A stretch of 36,413 nt of DNA from an uncultured Butyricicoccus sp. (GTDB lineage Bacteria; Bacillota; Clostridia; Oscillospirales; Butyricicoccaceae), in contig CALWBL010000014.1 of NCBI GenBank assembly GCA_944376065.1, positions 1-36,413 of the forward strand, given 5' to 3'. Below the pieces are notes generated by a model that was given only the letters and a program-made list of their open reading frames with translations, searched no databases and had not been told where the DNA came from. The translations under genes were made by a program, and so were the position numbers. The first letter of the stretch is position 1. The number at the start of each line of letters is the position of its first letter. Below are positions 21,969 through 31,256 of the stretch, one piece after another.

Positions 21969-23475
21969 TATAATATGAATTCCTTACTTGTTCTACAGTA
22001 TAAACTTTTTGTGAATATAATAAAGTAGTTCCATTTCTTTCATAAATTTCAAAATAATATTTGTTTGCAATTGCATTTTTACGTACTGTTCTATTTAAAT
22101 CTTTTGGTTGTCTAACTTGGAAAGATATGTTTAAAGTATCACCATTCTCTATAAAATATTTTCCATTATCAGTCATTTTGTATCCTCTTACAAGTTTTCC
22201 ATATACTGCTTTTTGACCTGCAGCTGTTGATTGAAAATAATCATATGATGTTGTAATATTATTGTCTTTGTACTCTATAGCTCTAAAAAGTGTAGTAGCT
22301 GCTGAATAATATTGCCCAAAAGGTAAAAGACCAAGTAATGAACGCCAATTAACTGAAATAGTTTTTCCATCTGCCTGCATACCTCTGTTAACATAGCTCA
22401 AAATTTGTTCTTCAGATTGTAAACCCATTGCTATACTAGCATTTTTAATTCTAAATGGAATAAAAAAACTGGTAAGTTCTACACTATCCCTAATAGCATA
22501 ATAAGTATATTCAGCTGCATCTATAATTTTAAAACCTACAACACCATCTGTAGCTACTTCTGAATTTGATGATAAATTATCACAAGGATTATATAGGTAT
22601 TCCCATTTGATTACTCTTGTAATAAAATTTTTTGAGCCCCACACAGGATAAGTTACAGCATAATACCCCATATATGGATTAGATGGATTATTAACACTAG
22701 CCCAACGCCCTTCCTTAGTAAATACACCAATTGGAATACCTGTTAATGATGTTGGTATTGTTGTTTGTGCATCATAACTTGTACCATCCCAAATTTGGAC
22801 TTCTTTATCATCTGATATTAGAGATTGTTTCCAGTCTTCTTTTAGTTGAACAGTTTCCTTTTCAGAAATAGATGTTTCTCCATTACTCATAATATTTTCA
22901 TCTATAAACAAAAATTCCTTTTCGTTGCTAGGTTGCAAAGTAAAATTATATATTGTTATATTCAATATTTGTTGGCAATTCACCTTCAAAATACAAAACT
23001 TTTTGTCCGTTTTTTATAGCAATTTTTGCAATTGACTTTCCAGCCAAATTTTCATTTACTGGCAATAATTCTCCTATATCAGCGTTTTTTTCAAATATGC
23101 AACTTACAATTTCCCAATTTTCTTTTTTAGGAAATATTATAGTTATTCCTCCTACTTTTTTCAATTTTTCTGTAGTTGACTTGTACGCAACACCATTATC
23201 TTCCAACGTGTAAACATTTCCTTCTTTATCAACTACATCACCTTTTAACTTGACGTTTTCTTCTGTTATAATAATTTCATCAATATTTAGAGTATAGTCT
23301 AACTGTTCTTTTTTTCAATAACTTCCATTCCTTCATAATATTCAGTTCCCAAAATTGAAAACTTTGTTATTTTTCCCATGTTTATTTCTGTTCCATTTAT
23401 ATTTTTTGCAAAAGCTGTGCTATAAATTGATGTAAAAAAAGCACAAATTAAAATTAAACTTAGAAATTTTTTCAT
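21958..23475 (-). pseudogene. Large secreted protein gene with two frameshifts
   Basis: The gene starts at 23475 after AGAGG with a signal peptide (MKKFLSLILICAFFTSIYST AFA). A run of seven A (eight would keep frame) near 23310 shifts it; the next frame covers NENLAGKSIAKIAIKNGQKV and ends near 22946. A second shift there leads into the 340-residue remainder, with TYPVWGSKNFITRVIKWEYL and a C-terminus QVRNSYYNVY. Joined, the protein would be about 500 residues and exported, with the next gene overlapping its stop. Both shifts fall in simple-sequence tracts (A run, TATATA). It could be dead, phase-variable or, less likely, mis-assembled. The inverted copy (19135-19655) has its own, different shift at the second site. 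Family unknown. Confidence 0.7.
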
Positions 23476-23543
23476 AATAACCTCTCATAATAACCTCTTT
23501 TTTAATTTTGATAAAAAGCCATATCAAAATTTTTTAAATAATA

Positions 23544-23984
23544 TTAAAACTCAGCCTCACTACTTGTCACAGTTCTTGTTTCAACTGATGAACCACTATA
23601 AGCTTTTACAGTTGCCTGAACTCTGTACTTATAGCCTTTGGTTATACTTGATGTTTCATCAATGCTAACTCTATATGAGTTGCTTTCTTTTGAAAAAGTA
23701 TCAATGATAACCCATTTTCCATTCTTATATTGTTGTAATTTTGCATCAATCTTCACACGAGTTGTAATACCTTGATAGCCGTAAACCGAGCAACTTATAG
23801 TAGCTTTTCCATTTGAAATATATATGTTGCTACTAGCATATGAAATATAATCCATATATGGAGATATATAATTATTATCTATATCATAAGTGGACATACT
23901 ATCTGCTATTTCTAGTGCTTGTGCTTGTGTCAAGCTCAATACTGCAAAACCACATATAAGAACTGATATTAAATTCCTTTTCAT
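23544..23984 (-). CDS. Small secreted beta-rich protein
   Basis: A 146-residue exported protein with a signal peptide (MKRNLISVLICGFAVLSLTQ AQA) and a mature part that reads like one Ig-like beta sandwich: SNIYISNGKATISCSVYGYQ, then KLQQYKNGKWVIID, then GYKYRVQATVKAYSG and TVTSS. Similar small secreted proteins are common in Clostridia, without known function. AAGGAGG precedes the ATG. It directly follows the sigma/anti-sigma genes, so it is a likely target of that sigma factor. The ends of two broken relatives are at 20458 and 35997, which shows the gene has been copied around this molecule. Confidence 0.75.
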   Translation of the reverse strand: MKRNLISVLICGFAVLSLTQAQALEIADSMSTYDIDNNYISPYMDYISYASSNIYISNGKATISCSVYGYQGITTRVKIDAKLQQYKNGKWVIIDTFSKESNSYRVSIDETSSITKGYKYRVQATVKAYSGSSVETRTVTSSEAEF

Positions 23985-24055
23985 TACAAATCCTCCTTTC
24001 TTTTTCGTTACATAAACTATAACGAATGAGAGGAGGATTTTGTGACAAAAAATAT

Positions 24056-24727
24056 TTATTTTTTTATAATACTTTCTACCATTTTTATTATCTCATTTTT
24101 GTCTTTTCCAGATATAAAAAATATACTTTTTTCATCAGTCCAATAAACTTGTGTAACACTATTCTTTGTCAAAATGTTTACTTGTATATTGTTCATATTT
24201 ATTACTTCTGTTTGAGTATCTTCTGAGTCAAAGATATGCTCACTCTGAGTTATGGCTTGTTGAGTATATACAATTTCATTTCTATCTCTATCTGAATATA
24301 TAATTACATTTTTATACTCATTCTCTGATTGTTCTAAAATTTCATATCCATTTGGAATATATAGTGGTGAAACTGGCACAAAATCGTAAATATTTGTATT
24401 ATTATCACTCCAAAATACAATTGAAGTAAGTTCTGACCAAACTTCCTTTATCATATTAAAAAACATTATACGATATGCTTCTACACTCATAATTCCGCTA
24501 AAGACTATGCTAATTGTTATAATAAATATAGCTGCTATTTTCTTTATTTGCATTATTAAAGCTTTTGTTTCTGGTGTTCTAGCTTGCTCTTTGATTATAA
24601 TTTTCATTTTCCTTTTAAATTTCCATGAAAATTTATGCTGAATTTCATGTTCATCTGGAATTAGATTTAAAATCTCATTTTCAGCTTTAGGCATATTTTG
24701 ATATAAAAAATCATCTGTTATTTTCAT
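24056..24727 (-). CDS. Membrane anti-sigma factor (DUF4367-like)
   Basis: A 223-residue protein. Residues 1-75 are cytoplasmic and charged. A single membrane helix follows (IKKIAAIFIITISIVFSGIM), and the outer C-terminal part holds the DUF4367 pattern: PLYIPNGYEILEQSENEYKN, then ITQSEHIFDSED, then VYWTDEKSIFFISG. The ATG overlaps the sigma factor stop by four bases (ATGA), the usual coupling for an ECF sigma and its anti-sigma. It would hold the sigma factor at the membrane until an outside signal arrives. No zinc-binding ZAS motif (HxxxCxxC) is visible. Confidence 0.85.
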   Translation of the reverse strand: MKITDDFLYQNMPKAENEILNLIPDEHEIQHKFSWKFKRKMKIIIKEQARTPETKALIMQIKKIAAIFIITISIVFSGIMSVEAYRIMFFNMIKEVWSELTSIVFWSDNNTNIYDFVPVSPLYIPNGYEILEQSENEYKNVIIYSDRDRNEIVYTQQAITQSEHIFDSEDTQTEVINMNNIQVNILTKNSVTQVYWTDEKSIFFISGKDKNEIIKMVESIIKK

Positions 24728-25257
24728 TTTAAATCACCTTTAGATAATAATTTTTCTAACATTTTCTTACCTCTTGATATTCTCTTACGCACATTATCTT
24801 CTGATATATTTAAAATATTTGAAATTTCGATATCTGTATATCCTTGAGAGAATTTAAGTCTAAGTACAGAAGAATAAATAATCGGAAGTTTTTTTATAGC
24901 ATCAGATATGTAATATGTTTCTTCAAAATTAGATATATTGTTACTTTTATCCTCATAAATAGTTATCTCATCAAAGGGAATAGTATTCTCCCTTTTTCGT
25001 TTTCTGTACATATCAATTGATATATTCTCTACTATAACAACGAGAAAAGCTTTTGTTTTGTGACAATCTTTAATATTTATTTTATCCAAATGATTTATAA
25101 CTCGTAAAAAAGCCTGATGTACAGCATCTTCTGCACTATGAGTATCTTTTAAAATCTGAAATGCTATATAATACATCATATTTTTATAATTTATATAAAT
25201 CTGCTCAAATTTACTTTTTTCTTCTTCTGTTTCTATTAAAGATAGATAAATTAGCAT
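24724..25257 (-). CDS. ECF-type RNA polymerase sigma factor
   Basis: A 177-residue sigma-70 family factor. Region 2 is at about residues 15-85 (YYIAFQILKDTHSAEDAVHQ AFLRV), and region 4 is the HTH near the C-terminus (GYTDIEISNILNISEDNVRK RISRGKKML). Length and the lack of regions 1 and 3 fit the ECF group. GGGGAGA precedes the ATG. It heads an operon of anti-sigma, small secreted protein, large secreted protein and membrane protein genes, all on the minus strand. A second pair of the same kind lies at 32399-33461, and each is preceded by a copy of the same coiled-coil gene remnant. Confidence 0.92.
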   Translation of the reverse strand: MLIYLSLIETEEEKSKFEQIYINYKNMMYYIAFQILKDTHSAEDAVHQAFLRVINHLDKINIKDCHKTKAFLVVIVENISIDMYRKRKRENTIPFDEITIYEDKSNNISNFEETYYISDAIKKLPIIYSSVLRLKFSQGYTDIEISNILNISEDNVRKRISRGKKMLEKLLSKGDLK

Positions 25258-25296
25258 TTTCTCCCCTTAAAATCCCATATTTATTTAAAATAAATT

Positions 25297-26147
25297 TTAT
25301 CTTTCCCAATCTCTTGATTTATCAATTTTATGTTGTCTTTGTGGTTTAGGTGGTTGTATAACTGTCATCAATCCCCTTTTTGCTATCATTTCAGCCTGAA
25401 TAAACTTTATTGAAATATACCTTCCATGCTCTATTTCATATCTTTTCATTAAATTTATAACTTCTCGCCTATTTTCATATGGAACTTGCTTAGCAAGACT
25501 TAAAAACTTCTTTTTAGCCTACTCTGCTCTTTCTTCTGCACCAATATTTGCACGAGATAAACTTACTTTTTGTTTTTGATTTTCAGCCAATCTATTTTTA
25601 TCAGCAATAACCATATTAGCCTGTGATAAGTCTGAAATCCCTAATAATTCAAGTTTATTTTTATTTTCATTAAGCACTTGACAATAACTATCGATTTTTG
25701 CTTGTAATGACTTTTTCTCTTTGAATTTTAATAAACCTAAACTATCTTTCTTTTTTGTTAAATGCTCTATATCTTGCATTTGTACTTTGACTATATCTAC
25801 AAGTTGTGCTATTTGTTGTGCCTGTTGCTTATATATTGTGTTTTCCTGATAATCCGTCCTTTCTCCTTTTTGAAATGTAGCAATAATAAATGCTGATTTA
25901 TATTCTTCAAGCTGTTTTGCTATAGTTTCTACATCAAATACCATTTGTTTTACTTGTTTTTGTTCATATTTTGTATTTAACGCTTCAATTTGTTGGGTTT
26001 CATTTTCTCTATATCCTATAAGTTCTATTTGCTGCTTTATCTTGCTTTGAAGCTCCATAATAAGATTAAGCAGCCTATTTTTATGATGGTTTATATCAAT
26101 AAGTATATTACCATTCGAAATAAAAATATGGTAAATAATTGTGACTT
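25297..26147 (-). pseudogene. Coiled-coil protein remnant with in-frame amber codon, copy 1
   Basis: An open frame from about 26147 (closed upstream by TGA, no start) reads through long helices (LQSKIKQQIELIGYRENETQ, then QNKQKVSLSRANIGAEERAE). It hits TAG near 25519 where copy 2 has GAG, then continues AKKKFLSLAKQ and on to KIDKSRDWER-stop at 25297. The whole is the C-terminal 280 residues of a larger coiled-coil protein. Tails of this kind occur in plasmid mobilisation relaxases and in recombination proteins, but no catalytic part remains, so I do not name it. The C-terminal part also occurs at 33609-33947. A shortened product from the ATG at 26058 is possible. Confidence 0.6.
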
Positions 26148-26194
26148 CTCATCTATTGGAAAAATTTGTCAAATACTCTAATTTTAAATAAACC

Positions 26195-27193
26195 CTAACG
26201 TTTCATATTACAATCATCATCGAAATGTTTGCCAATATATTCTAAAGCAGCATCACAATCAATTTTGCTTTGTAGTGCTTTTAAGAAACTGGAGCAAACT
26301 TCATTTTTCAAGTTTTCAGCATTATAATCATAATTATAACGTATACCATACAGATTGCTGTAATATTGTATCCCACACCAGTCAACCACAATTTTTCCAA
26401 CAATCAAGCTTTGTATTGCATTCTGTTTGACAAATAATTTTTTTAAAGTGTCAATTAAGTTTTTGCAGGTTTTGCTGTCTGTCAATTTACATTCTGAGAT
26501 AATTTCATCAAAAAATATTTGAAAATTATTTTTATCTTTAAAATCTATGTGTGTTAAGAAACGTATGACATCATCTAAATCTTTTAAGCGAGGTCTTACA
26601 AGAATTTGATGCATTTTCCATGCTGTTTGGTAAATCAGGGGTGTGGTATTTTTCAATGTAACCTCTTTGCCTGTAATCGTTTTATATAAAATTGTTTCAG
26701 GCTGAAAATGAATGGGCATATCAATGGCAATATCAATTTCAATATCACAAATCTCAAGACCAACGGTTGTAAAATCACCATCTGCAGCATAGTTTACCAA
26801 AAAAAGATAGATGTCGCCACCATCTTTGAATATTTTATCATAGCCAAGCTCTTCAAATTCTAAAATAAACCTCGGTCTTTCAGTAAGATTAAGTTTTTTT
26901 GTCATAATCTCTTCTAATTTATAAAAAATATCCATTAGTTCATTTTTTAGCAGCTTTTCAATTTCTCGAAGAAACTGATGGTAGCTATCATAATCAAAAA
27001 TATTAGGTGTTTGTATTGCTCCATTTGTATTGTCATATATCAAATCAATATCTCCCCCATTTAAAAGTCTTGCTTGAGGGTCAGTATGATATTGACTTGT
27101 TAAAAAGCTGCCTTTTACAACAAAAGGCAAATTGTTTGCAATATAAATCATCAATTCTTCTTTTATTCCCAAATCAATTATTTTATTATTCAT
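26195..27193 (-). CDS. AbiEii/MenA-like nucleotidyltransferase
   Basis: A 332-residue protein with the signature of the DNA polymerase beta-like nucleotidyltransferase fold: FVVKGSFLTSQYH (the GS motif), GGDIDLIYD (the two metal-binding Asp) and a later strand EIDIAIDMPI supplying the third Asp. LIYQTAWKMHQILVRPRLKD LDDVIRFL matches the helical region of AbiEii toxins (Lys with Arg/Asp). Family members modify tRNA or other targets and act in abortive infection. I put the start at the ATG at 27193, six bases after AAAGGTG; a GTG nine bases earlier is possible. The companion at 27219-27923 is not the usual AbiEi antitoxin. Confidence 0.7.
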   Translation of the reverse strand: MNNKIIDLGIKEELMIYIANNLPFVVKGSFLTSQYHTDPQARLLNGGDIDLIYDNTNGAIQTPNIFDYDSYHQFLREIEKLLKNELMDIFYKLEEIMTKKLNLTERPRFILEFEELGYDKIFKDGGDIYLFLVNYAADGDFTTVGLEICDIEIDIAIDMPIHFQPETILYKTITGKEVTLKNTTPLIYQTAWKMHQILVRPRLKDLDDVIRFLTHIDFKDKNNFQIFFDEIISECKLTDSKTCKNLIDTLKKLFVKQNAIQSLIVGKIVVDWCGIQYYSNLYGIRYNYDYNAENLKNEVCSSFLKALQSKIDCDAALEYIGKHFDDDCNMKR

Positions 27194-27218
27194 AATAATC
27201 ACCTTTCATAGCATAAAT

Positions 27219-27923
27219 TTATTTTTCATTAAATCCCCATTTTAAATCAAGATTTTTATTGCTGTCATAAATGCAACACTCATATTTTTCTTTTACGATT
27301 TCCATATTAGCTGCTTTTAAATCGCTTTCAAACGCTCTTGATAGATTTTTTTTATGTAAATAAAACTTTTTTACATAAAAACCTGTTTCATCGTCTATAT
27401 TAAGTGCATCTGTTAAATTCTTTCTGATAGATAAAAATCTTATACCAGGCTCTCTGTCATTTTGTGAAAGATAAAGATTGTTTTTTATTGCTATTTCTTT
27501 AAGTAAATCAATATTATTATATTTTACCTTAATATGTACTTCAAAATAGCTGCTTTTTATTTTAGACATACAGCTTTCTCTATAGTGCATATTTTTCCAC
27601 TTATCAACATCAATTTGAAAATAATCCACAACACTTTCTGCATTTATTTCAATTTTTGTTCTGATTATATGGAATCCATTGGCTGTAAAAATATCTTTGA
27701 CTCTCTCGACTTCAAACAACGCATTATCAAGGTTTTTTGCAATAATCTGCTGTGTATACATTGGCTGGTTTACAAAATTTCCTTTAGCAAGCTTAATTAA
27801 AACAGGTTTTACATTATATTTTTCACATAATTTAACATAATCGACTATGTTATTTAATTCTTCTATTGTGATATGTGCTTGGAAATAAAAATTATCTTTT
27901 TGGTTTTTGTTAAAAAAGTTCAT
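27219..27923 (-). CDS. Unknown protein with an internal two-fold duplication
   Basis: A 234-residue soluble protein, 25 bases upstream of the nucleotidyltransferase in the same operon, with GGAGA before its ATG. The sequence seems to repeat: FYFQAHITIEELNNIVDYVK at residue 13 and YFEVHIKVKYNNIDLLKEIA at residue 125 start each half. Each half then has a short matching strand pair and ends with a helix and strand (FTANGFHIIRTKIEI versus LKAANMEIVKEKYE). Two HI-x-hydrophobic motifs in a duplicated alpha/beta fold recall 2H phosphoesterases, but the second has Lys where Thr/Ser is expected. It may be the antidote or partner of the nucleotidyltransferase. I do not recognise a named family. Confidence 0.6.
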   Translation of the reverse strand: MNFFNKNQKDNFYFQAHITIEELNNIVDYVKLCEKYNVKPVLIKLAKGNFVNQPMYTQQIIAKNLDNALFEVERVKDIFTANGFHIIRTKIEINAESVVDYFQIDVDKWKNMHYRESCMSKIKSSYFEVHIKVKYNNIDLLKEIAIKNNLYLSQNDREPGIRFLSIRKNLTDALNIDDETGFYVKKFYLHKKNLSRAFESDLKAANMEIVKEKYECCIYDSNKNLDLKWGFNEK

Positions 27924-27990
27924 ATTTCTTTTCTCCGATTATATAAATACACATTATAAAGTGCAGTACATAGAACCATAGTGCACTCCC

Positions 27991-28275
27991 TTATTTATCA
28001 AATAAATCACTATGTGAACCCGAACGAACTAAAGTTAGTAACAAAACATCATTTTCAATACGATAAATCAATAACCAGTTTGGTTTTATATGACATTCTC
28101 TAAATCCTGCCTAGTTTCCGCTTAATACATGGTCTTGATTTTTTTCAGGTAATGTTTCACCTCTTGATAACATTCGTATTATATCGTCTAGCAATTCAAT
28201 ATTTTTGTTACGTTTTATTGCTAATTTGTAATCTTTTTTAAATTTATTAGTCCAAACCACATCTAAATTTTTCAT
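27991..28275 (-). pseudogene. YafQ/RelE-type toxin gene broken by an amber codon
   Basis: The frame starts at 28275 (four-base overlap ATGA with the antitoxin stop) and reads VVWTNKFKKDYKLAIKRN and on to QDHVLSGN. It meets TAG at 28111-28113 and continues AGFRECHIKPNWLLIYRIEN, then LVRSGSHSDLF to TAA at 27991. These are the conserved parts of the YafQ mRNA interferase family: the Trp/Phe-Lys-Lys start, the His/Pro-Asn-Trp-Leu-Leu-Ile-Tyr core and the terminal SHSDLF. Family members carry an aromatic or similar residue at the stop position (LSGNW..), so TGG to TAG is the simplest change. The toxin is probably dead, leaving an orphan antitoxin. Confidence 0.8.
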
Positions 28276-28547
28276 CTTTTAAGTTCCTTTAGAGCTTCTT
28301 CTACATCAGAATAACGCTTTACATTAGGGTCGCTTGATAGTTTTTCACTTTCTAATATAGCTAAAATTGTTTCCTTGTTAGGTTGCTCTAAACGCACATC
28401 AAAAGGAAACCCACCTACTCTTAAAGATTGACGAAGAAACACATTTATGGCAGTAGTAAGATTTATCCCTAATTCGCCATATAAGTTCTCACATTGTTTT
28501 TTTAGGTTAACATCCATACGAACACTAAAATTAGTTGTATTTGCCAT
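28272..28547 (-). CDS. relB: RelB/DinJ-family antitoxin
   Basis: A 91-residue antitoxin. The N-terminal ribbon-helix-helix (TTNFSVRMDVNLKKQCENLY GELGINLTTAINVFLRQ) and the family end GGFPFDVRLEQPNKETILAI are clear. The C-terminal part, which wraps the toxin, is present. AAAGGAG fits the ATG at 28547; the ATG three codons earlier is too close to the ribosome site. It would repress its own operon and neutralise a YafQ/RelE toxin. Since the adjacent toxin gene has a stop codon inside, this antitoxin may now act only as a repressor, or against related chromosomal toxins. Confidence 0.9.
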   Translation of the reverse strand: MANTTNFSVRMDVNLKKQCENLYGELGINLTTAINVFLRQSLRVGGFPFDVRLEQPNKETILAILESEKLSSDPNVKRYSDVEEALKELKR

Positions 28548-28933
28548 AGAAGTCATCTCCTTTTATCTTTATTATATTTATATTATAACCGTATTGCATT
28601 GCAATATCTATGCAATAGATATAAAAATATTGTAAGCTCTTTTAACTGTACTCATAAAAAATAAAACCGCTTTCATTTACTAATACATACCGCTAGCGGG
28701 AATTGATAGACCTTAACCAAACTAATTATATTTTATACTACCTGTTAATAAAAACCATATAACCATATAAATCTAATGGTGAGTACAGTATTTAAAAAAA
28801 AGAGTATAAATTCTATATATAAATGGCATAACCCCCAAAAAATAGGGTAAAAATAAAAATCTAAGAATTATGTGTTTTTGCTGTACTCATTTTAATGAGC
28901 AACAGTTGCATTTTTTGCAACAACTCAAGCTAA
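28548..28933. other. Intergenic region without a gene
   Basis: No coding frame is supported. It holds the repeated word CTGTACTCAT (near 28647 and 28882) and the inverted pair GAGTACAG (near 28782) with CTGTACTC. It is otherwise AT-rich. These may be remains of a regulatory region. Confidence 0.4.
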
Positions 28934-29053
28934 CCAGTGCTAACATATAACACGTCTATTAAAGAAAATAACAAGGCTGTAAATGGTTCACCATCAAGAG
29001 TTAGATATTTACCAGATATATTTTCTCAAAGTGAAGATTTTAAAAAACTATAA
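28934..29053 (+). pseudogene. 3' fragment of an unidentified gene
   Basis: A plus-strand frame closed upstream at 28931 reads TYNTSIKENNKAVNGSPSRV and ends YLPDIFSQSEDFKKL-stop at 29053, ten bases before a strong terminator. There is no ribosome site or ATG. The protein-like composition and terminator suggest the tail of a deleted gene. Not recognised. Confidence 0.4.
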
Positions 29054-29062
29054 AACAAAACG

Positions 29063-29096
29063 AACCACAAGGGAAACCTTGTGGTTTTATTTTTTT
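29063..29096 (+). terminator. Rho-independent terminator
   Basis: AACCACAAGG (29063-29072) and CCTTGTGGTT (29077-29086) pair perfectly around GAAA and are followed by TTATTTTTTT. It ends plus-strand transcription from the fragment before it, facing the pan operon. Confidence 0.9.
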
Positions 29097-29172
29097 ATCA
29101 GTTCTGTTAAATTAACTTTATTAAAAAATGAGTAGGTATGGATTGATGAAGTTCTGAAACATCTTTAATATG

Positions 29173-29565
29173 TTAAGTCATATTCTCTAATTTTCCGTGC
29201 TTTTCATATCTTGTAACACGGCTAATTTTATTATTTTCATCTACAAATACAACTTTAGGAGGATTATCTTTTATTTCTTCTTGTGTCATTTGACAATAGC
29301 ACATAATAATAATTTTATCTCCACTCTGTACACATCTAGCAGCTGCACCATTTAAACATATCATACCACTTCCTCTTTCACCAGCTATAGTGTAGGTTTC
29401 AAAGCGATTGCCATTATTGACATCTACAATTTGAACTTTTTCATATTCATAAATTCCCGCAGCGTCCAAAAGGTCAGCATCTACTGTAATACTTCCAACA
29501 TAATCAAGTTCAGCTTGAATAACTGTTGCTCGGTGTATTTTACCCTTTAACATTGTAAAATTCAT
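29173..29565 (-). CDS. panD: Aspartate 1-decarboxylase
   Basis: A 130-residue pyruvoyl enzyme proenzyme that makes beta-alanine from aspartate. The self-cleavage site is seen as [10 protein letters not shown] near residue 24: cleavage between Gly and Ser generates the pyruvoyl group. The substrate residues are in place (Lys in [12 protein letters not shown], Tyr/Asn in [16 protein letters not shown]). Length is normal. It is the last gene of the pan operon, five bases after panC. Its product is one of the two substrates of PanC. Confidence 0.96.
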   Translation of the reverse strand: MNFTMLKGKIHRATVIQAELDYVGSITVDADLLDAAGIYEYEKVQIVDVNNGNRFETYTIAGERGSGMICLNGAAARCVQSGDKIIIMCYCQMTQEEIKDNPPKVVFVDENNKISRVTRYEKHGKLENMT

Positions 29566-29570
29566 AGTTA

Positions 29571-30416
29571 TTAACCCTCATATATAAAATTATCTATAAG
29601 TCTTGTTTTTCCAATATAAACCGCCATTGCAATAAGAACTGGTGGTTTCATTTCTGATACAATTTGTATTGAATTTGCATCAACTGCTTTTACATAATCA
29701 ATAACAGCTAATGGTTCGGTATCTATCAAAGATTTCATTTGTTCAACTATTTTATTAGCATCTTTTTCACCGTTTTTAGCTAAATTCATACCTAAATTTA
29801 TAGCTTTACTTAGTATAAGTGCAGCTTTTCTCTCATCAGAATTTAGATATGTATTTCTTGAGCTTTTTGCAAGACCATCACATTCTCTAACAATAGGGCA
29901 ACCTATAATCTCAATATCAAAATTTAAATCTCTCACCATTCTTTTTATAATAGCCAGTTGTTGAGCATCTTTTTGTCCAAAATAAGCTTTATCTGGTGTA
30001 ACAATATTAAAAAGCTTACAAACAACCGTACAAACACCTGTAAAATGAGCAGGGCGAGTTTTTCCACAAAGTTCATCTGATAATGATTGAATTGTAACAT
30101 ATGTATGAAAATCTTCAAAATACATCTCATTAGGTTCTGGATTAAACAGTAAAGCTACACCAGCAGCTTGACAAAGAGCAGCATCTCTTTTTAAATCTCT
30201 TGGATATGTAGCTAAATCTTCATTTGGTGCAAACTGTACAGGATTTACAAAATCACTTACAATTACAACATCATTTTCCTTACAGGCTCTATCTATAAGG
30301 CTTTTATGACCTTCATGTAAATAGCCCATTGTAGGAACTAAACCAATTGATAAATCTTGTTTTTTGCAATTTTTCACAAAATCTTTAACTTCTTTTATAG
30401 TTTTTACTATTTTCAT
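29571..30416 (-). CDS. panC: Pantothenate synthetase
   Basis: A 281-residue pantoate-beta-alanine ligase. It has the class I ligase motif at residues 27-37 ([15 protein letters not shown], with HEGH for HIGH), [19 protein letters not shown], and [20 protein letters not shown]. The KMSKS-like loop is [17 protein letters not shown]. All catalytic His, Gln and Lys positions are visible. It joins pantoate to beta-alanine using ATP. Its gene is 12 bases from panB and five from panD. Confidence 0.97.
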   Translation of the reverse strand: MKIVKTIKEVKDFVKNCKKQDLSIGLVPTMGYLHEGHKSLIDRACKENDVVIVSDFVNPVQFAPNEDLATYPRDLKRDAALCQAAGVALLFNPEPNEMYFEDFHTYVTIQSLSDELCGKTRPAHFTGVCTVVCKLFNIVTPDKAYFGQKDAQQLAIIKRMVRDLNFDIEIIGCPIVRECDGLAKSSRNTYLNSDERKAALILSKAINLGMNLAKNGEKDANKIVEQMKSLIDTEPLAVIDYVKAVDANSIQIVSEMKPPVLIAMAVYIGKTRLIDNFIYEG

Positions 30417-30428
30417 TTTAAAAACCCC

Positions 30429-31256
30429 TTAATATAATTTATTTATTATATCATCTGATATTTTAAATATGTGTTCATCTGATGGAAAAGAGCTATTATT
30501 TACATCTTTTATATACTCTTTGAAAGCATTTGTCATCATTTTACCCAGATTTGAATATTTTTTCACAAATTTAGGTGTAAAATCCGAATACATACCAAGC
30601 ATATCTTGATAAACAAGTATTTGACCATCACATCCAGCACCTGCACCAATACCAATAGTTGGTATAGATATAGAATCTGTAATTAATTGTGCAAGTTTTG
30701 CAGGTATACACTCAAGTACAACCGCAAATGCTCCTGCTTGTTCAACTGCTTTTGCTTCTTGCAGTAGTCTTTTAGCATCATCTTCACTTTTACCTTGAAC
30801 TTTAAATCCACCAAAAGCATTAACTGATTGTGGAGTAAGTCCTATATGTGCCATAACAGGGATAGAAGCGTTTGTTATAGCTTTTATTTGATTGCAAACA
30901 GTAGCACCACCTTCAAGTTTAACTGCTTGACAGCCCCCTTCTTTTATCAGCCTTCCAGCGTTATAAACAGCATTTTCTACAGATACTTGATATGACATAA
31001 AAGGCATATCACCAACTACAAGGGCATTTTTTGCTCCTTTGCTTACAGCTTTTATATGGTGTATCATGTCTTCCATTGTAACAGATAAGGTATCATCATA
31101 GCCCAGCATAACCATACCTAGGGAATCACCTACAAGAATACCATCTATTTGAGCATTATCCATAAGTTTTGCTGTTGAATAATCATAAGCTGTTAGCATT
31201 GAAATTTTTTCATTGTTAGATTTTTTATTTCTAAAGGTTGATACTGTGTTTTTCAT
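30429..31256 (-). CDS. panB: 3-methyl-2-oxobutanoate hydroxymethyltransferase
   Basis: A 275-residue TIM-barrel enzyme that forms ketopantoate from 2-ketoisovalerate and methylene-tetrahydrofolate. Motifs are complete: [30 protein letters not shown] and [10 protein letters not shown] (metal-binding Asp), AVKLEGG (catalytic Glu), [20 protein letters not shown] and [20 protein letters not shown]. Its start lies 26 bases inside the end of panG, so the two are translationally linked. Confidence 0.97.
   Translation of the reverse strand: MKNTVSTFRNKKSNNEKISMLTAYDYSTAKLMDNAQIDGILVGDSLGMVMLGYDDTLSVTMEDMIHHIKAVSKGAKNALVVGDMPFMSYQVSVENAVYNAGRLIKEGGCQAVKLEGGATVCNQIKAITNASIPVMAHIGLTPQSVNAFGGFKVQGKSEDDAKRLLQEAKAVEQAGAFAVVLECIPAKLAQLITDSISIPTIGIGAGAGCDGQILVYQDMLGMYSDFTPKFVKKYSNLGKMMTNAFKEYIKDVNNSSFPSDEHIFKISDDIINKLY

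Noticed and set aside
25297..26147. Coiled-coil remnant as a relaxase C-terminus
   Set aside because: Helical tails of this kind occur in MobA/MobL relaxases, but no HUH motif or catalytic Tyr region is left, so I did not name it.
25519..28113. Possible reassignment of TAG, because two genes (25519 and 28111) have in-frame TAG
   Set aside because: Other genes end normally in TAG, for example the anti-sigma gene at 32399 and the agrC remnant at 339, and most genes have no internal TAG. Two isolated nonsense mutations are simpler.
28934..29053. A complete small plus-strand gene before the terminator
   Set aside because: The frame is closed upstream without ATG or ribosome site. It is better explained as the tail of a lost gene.
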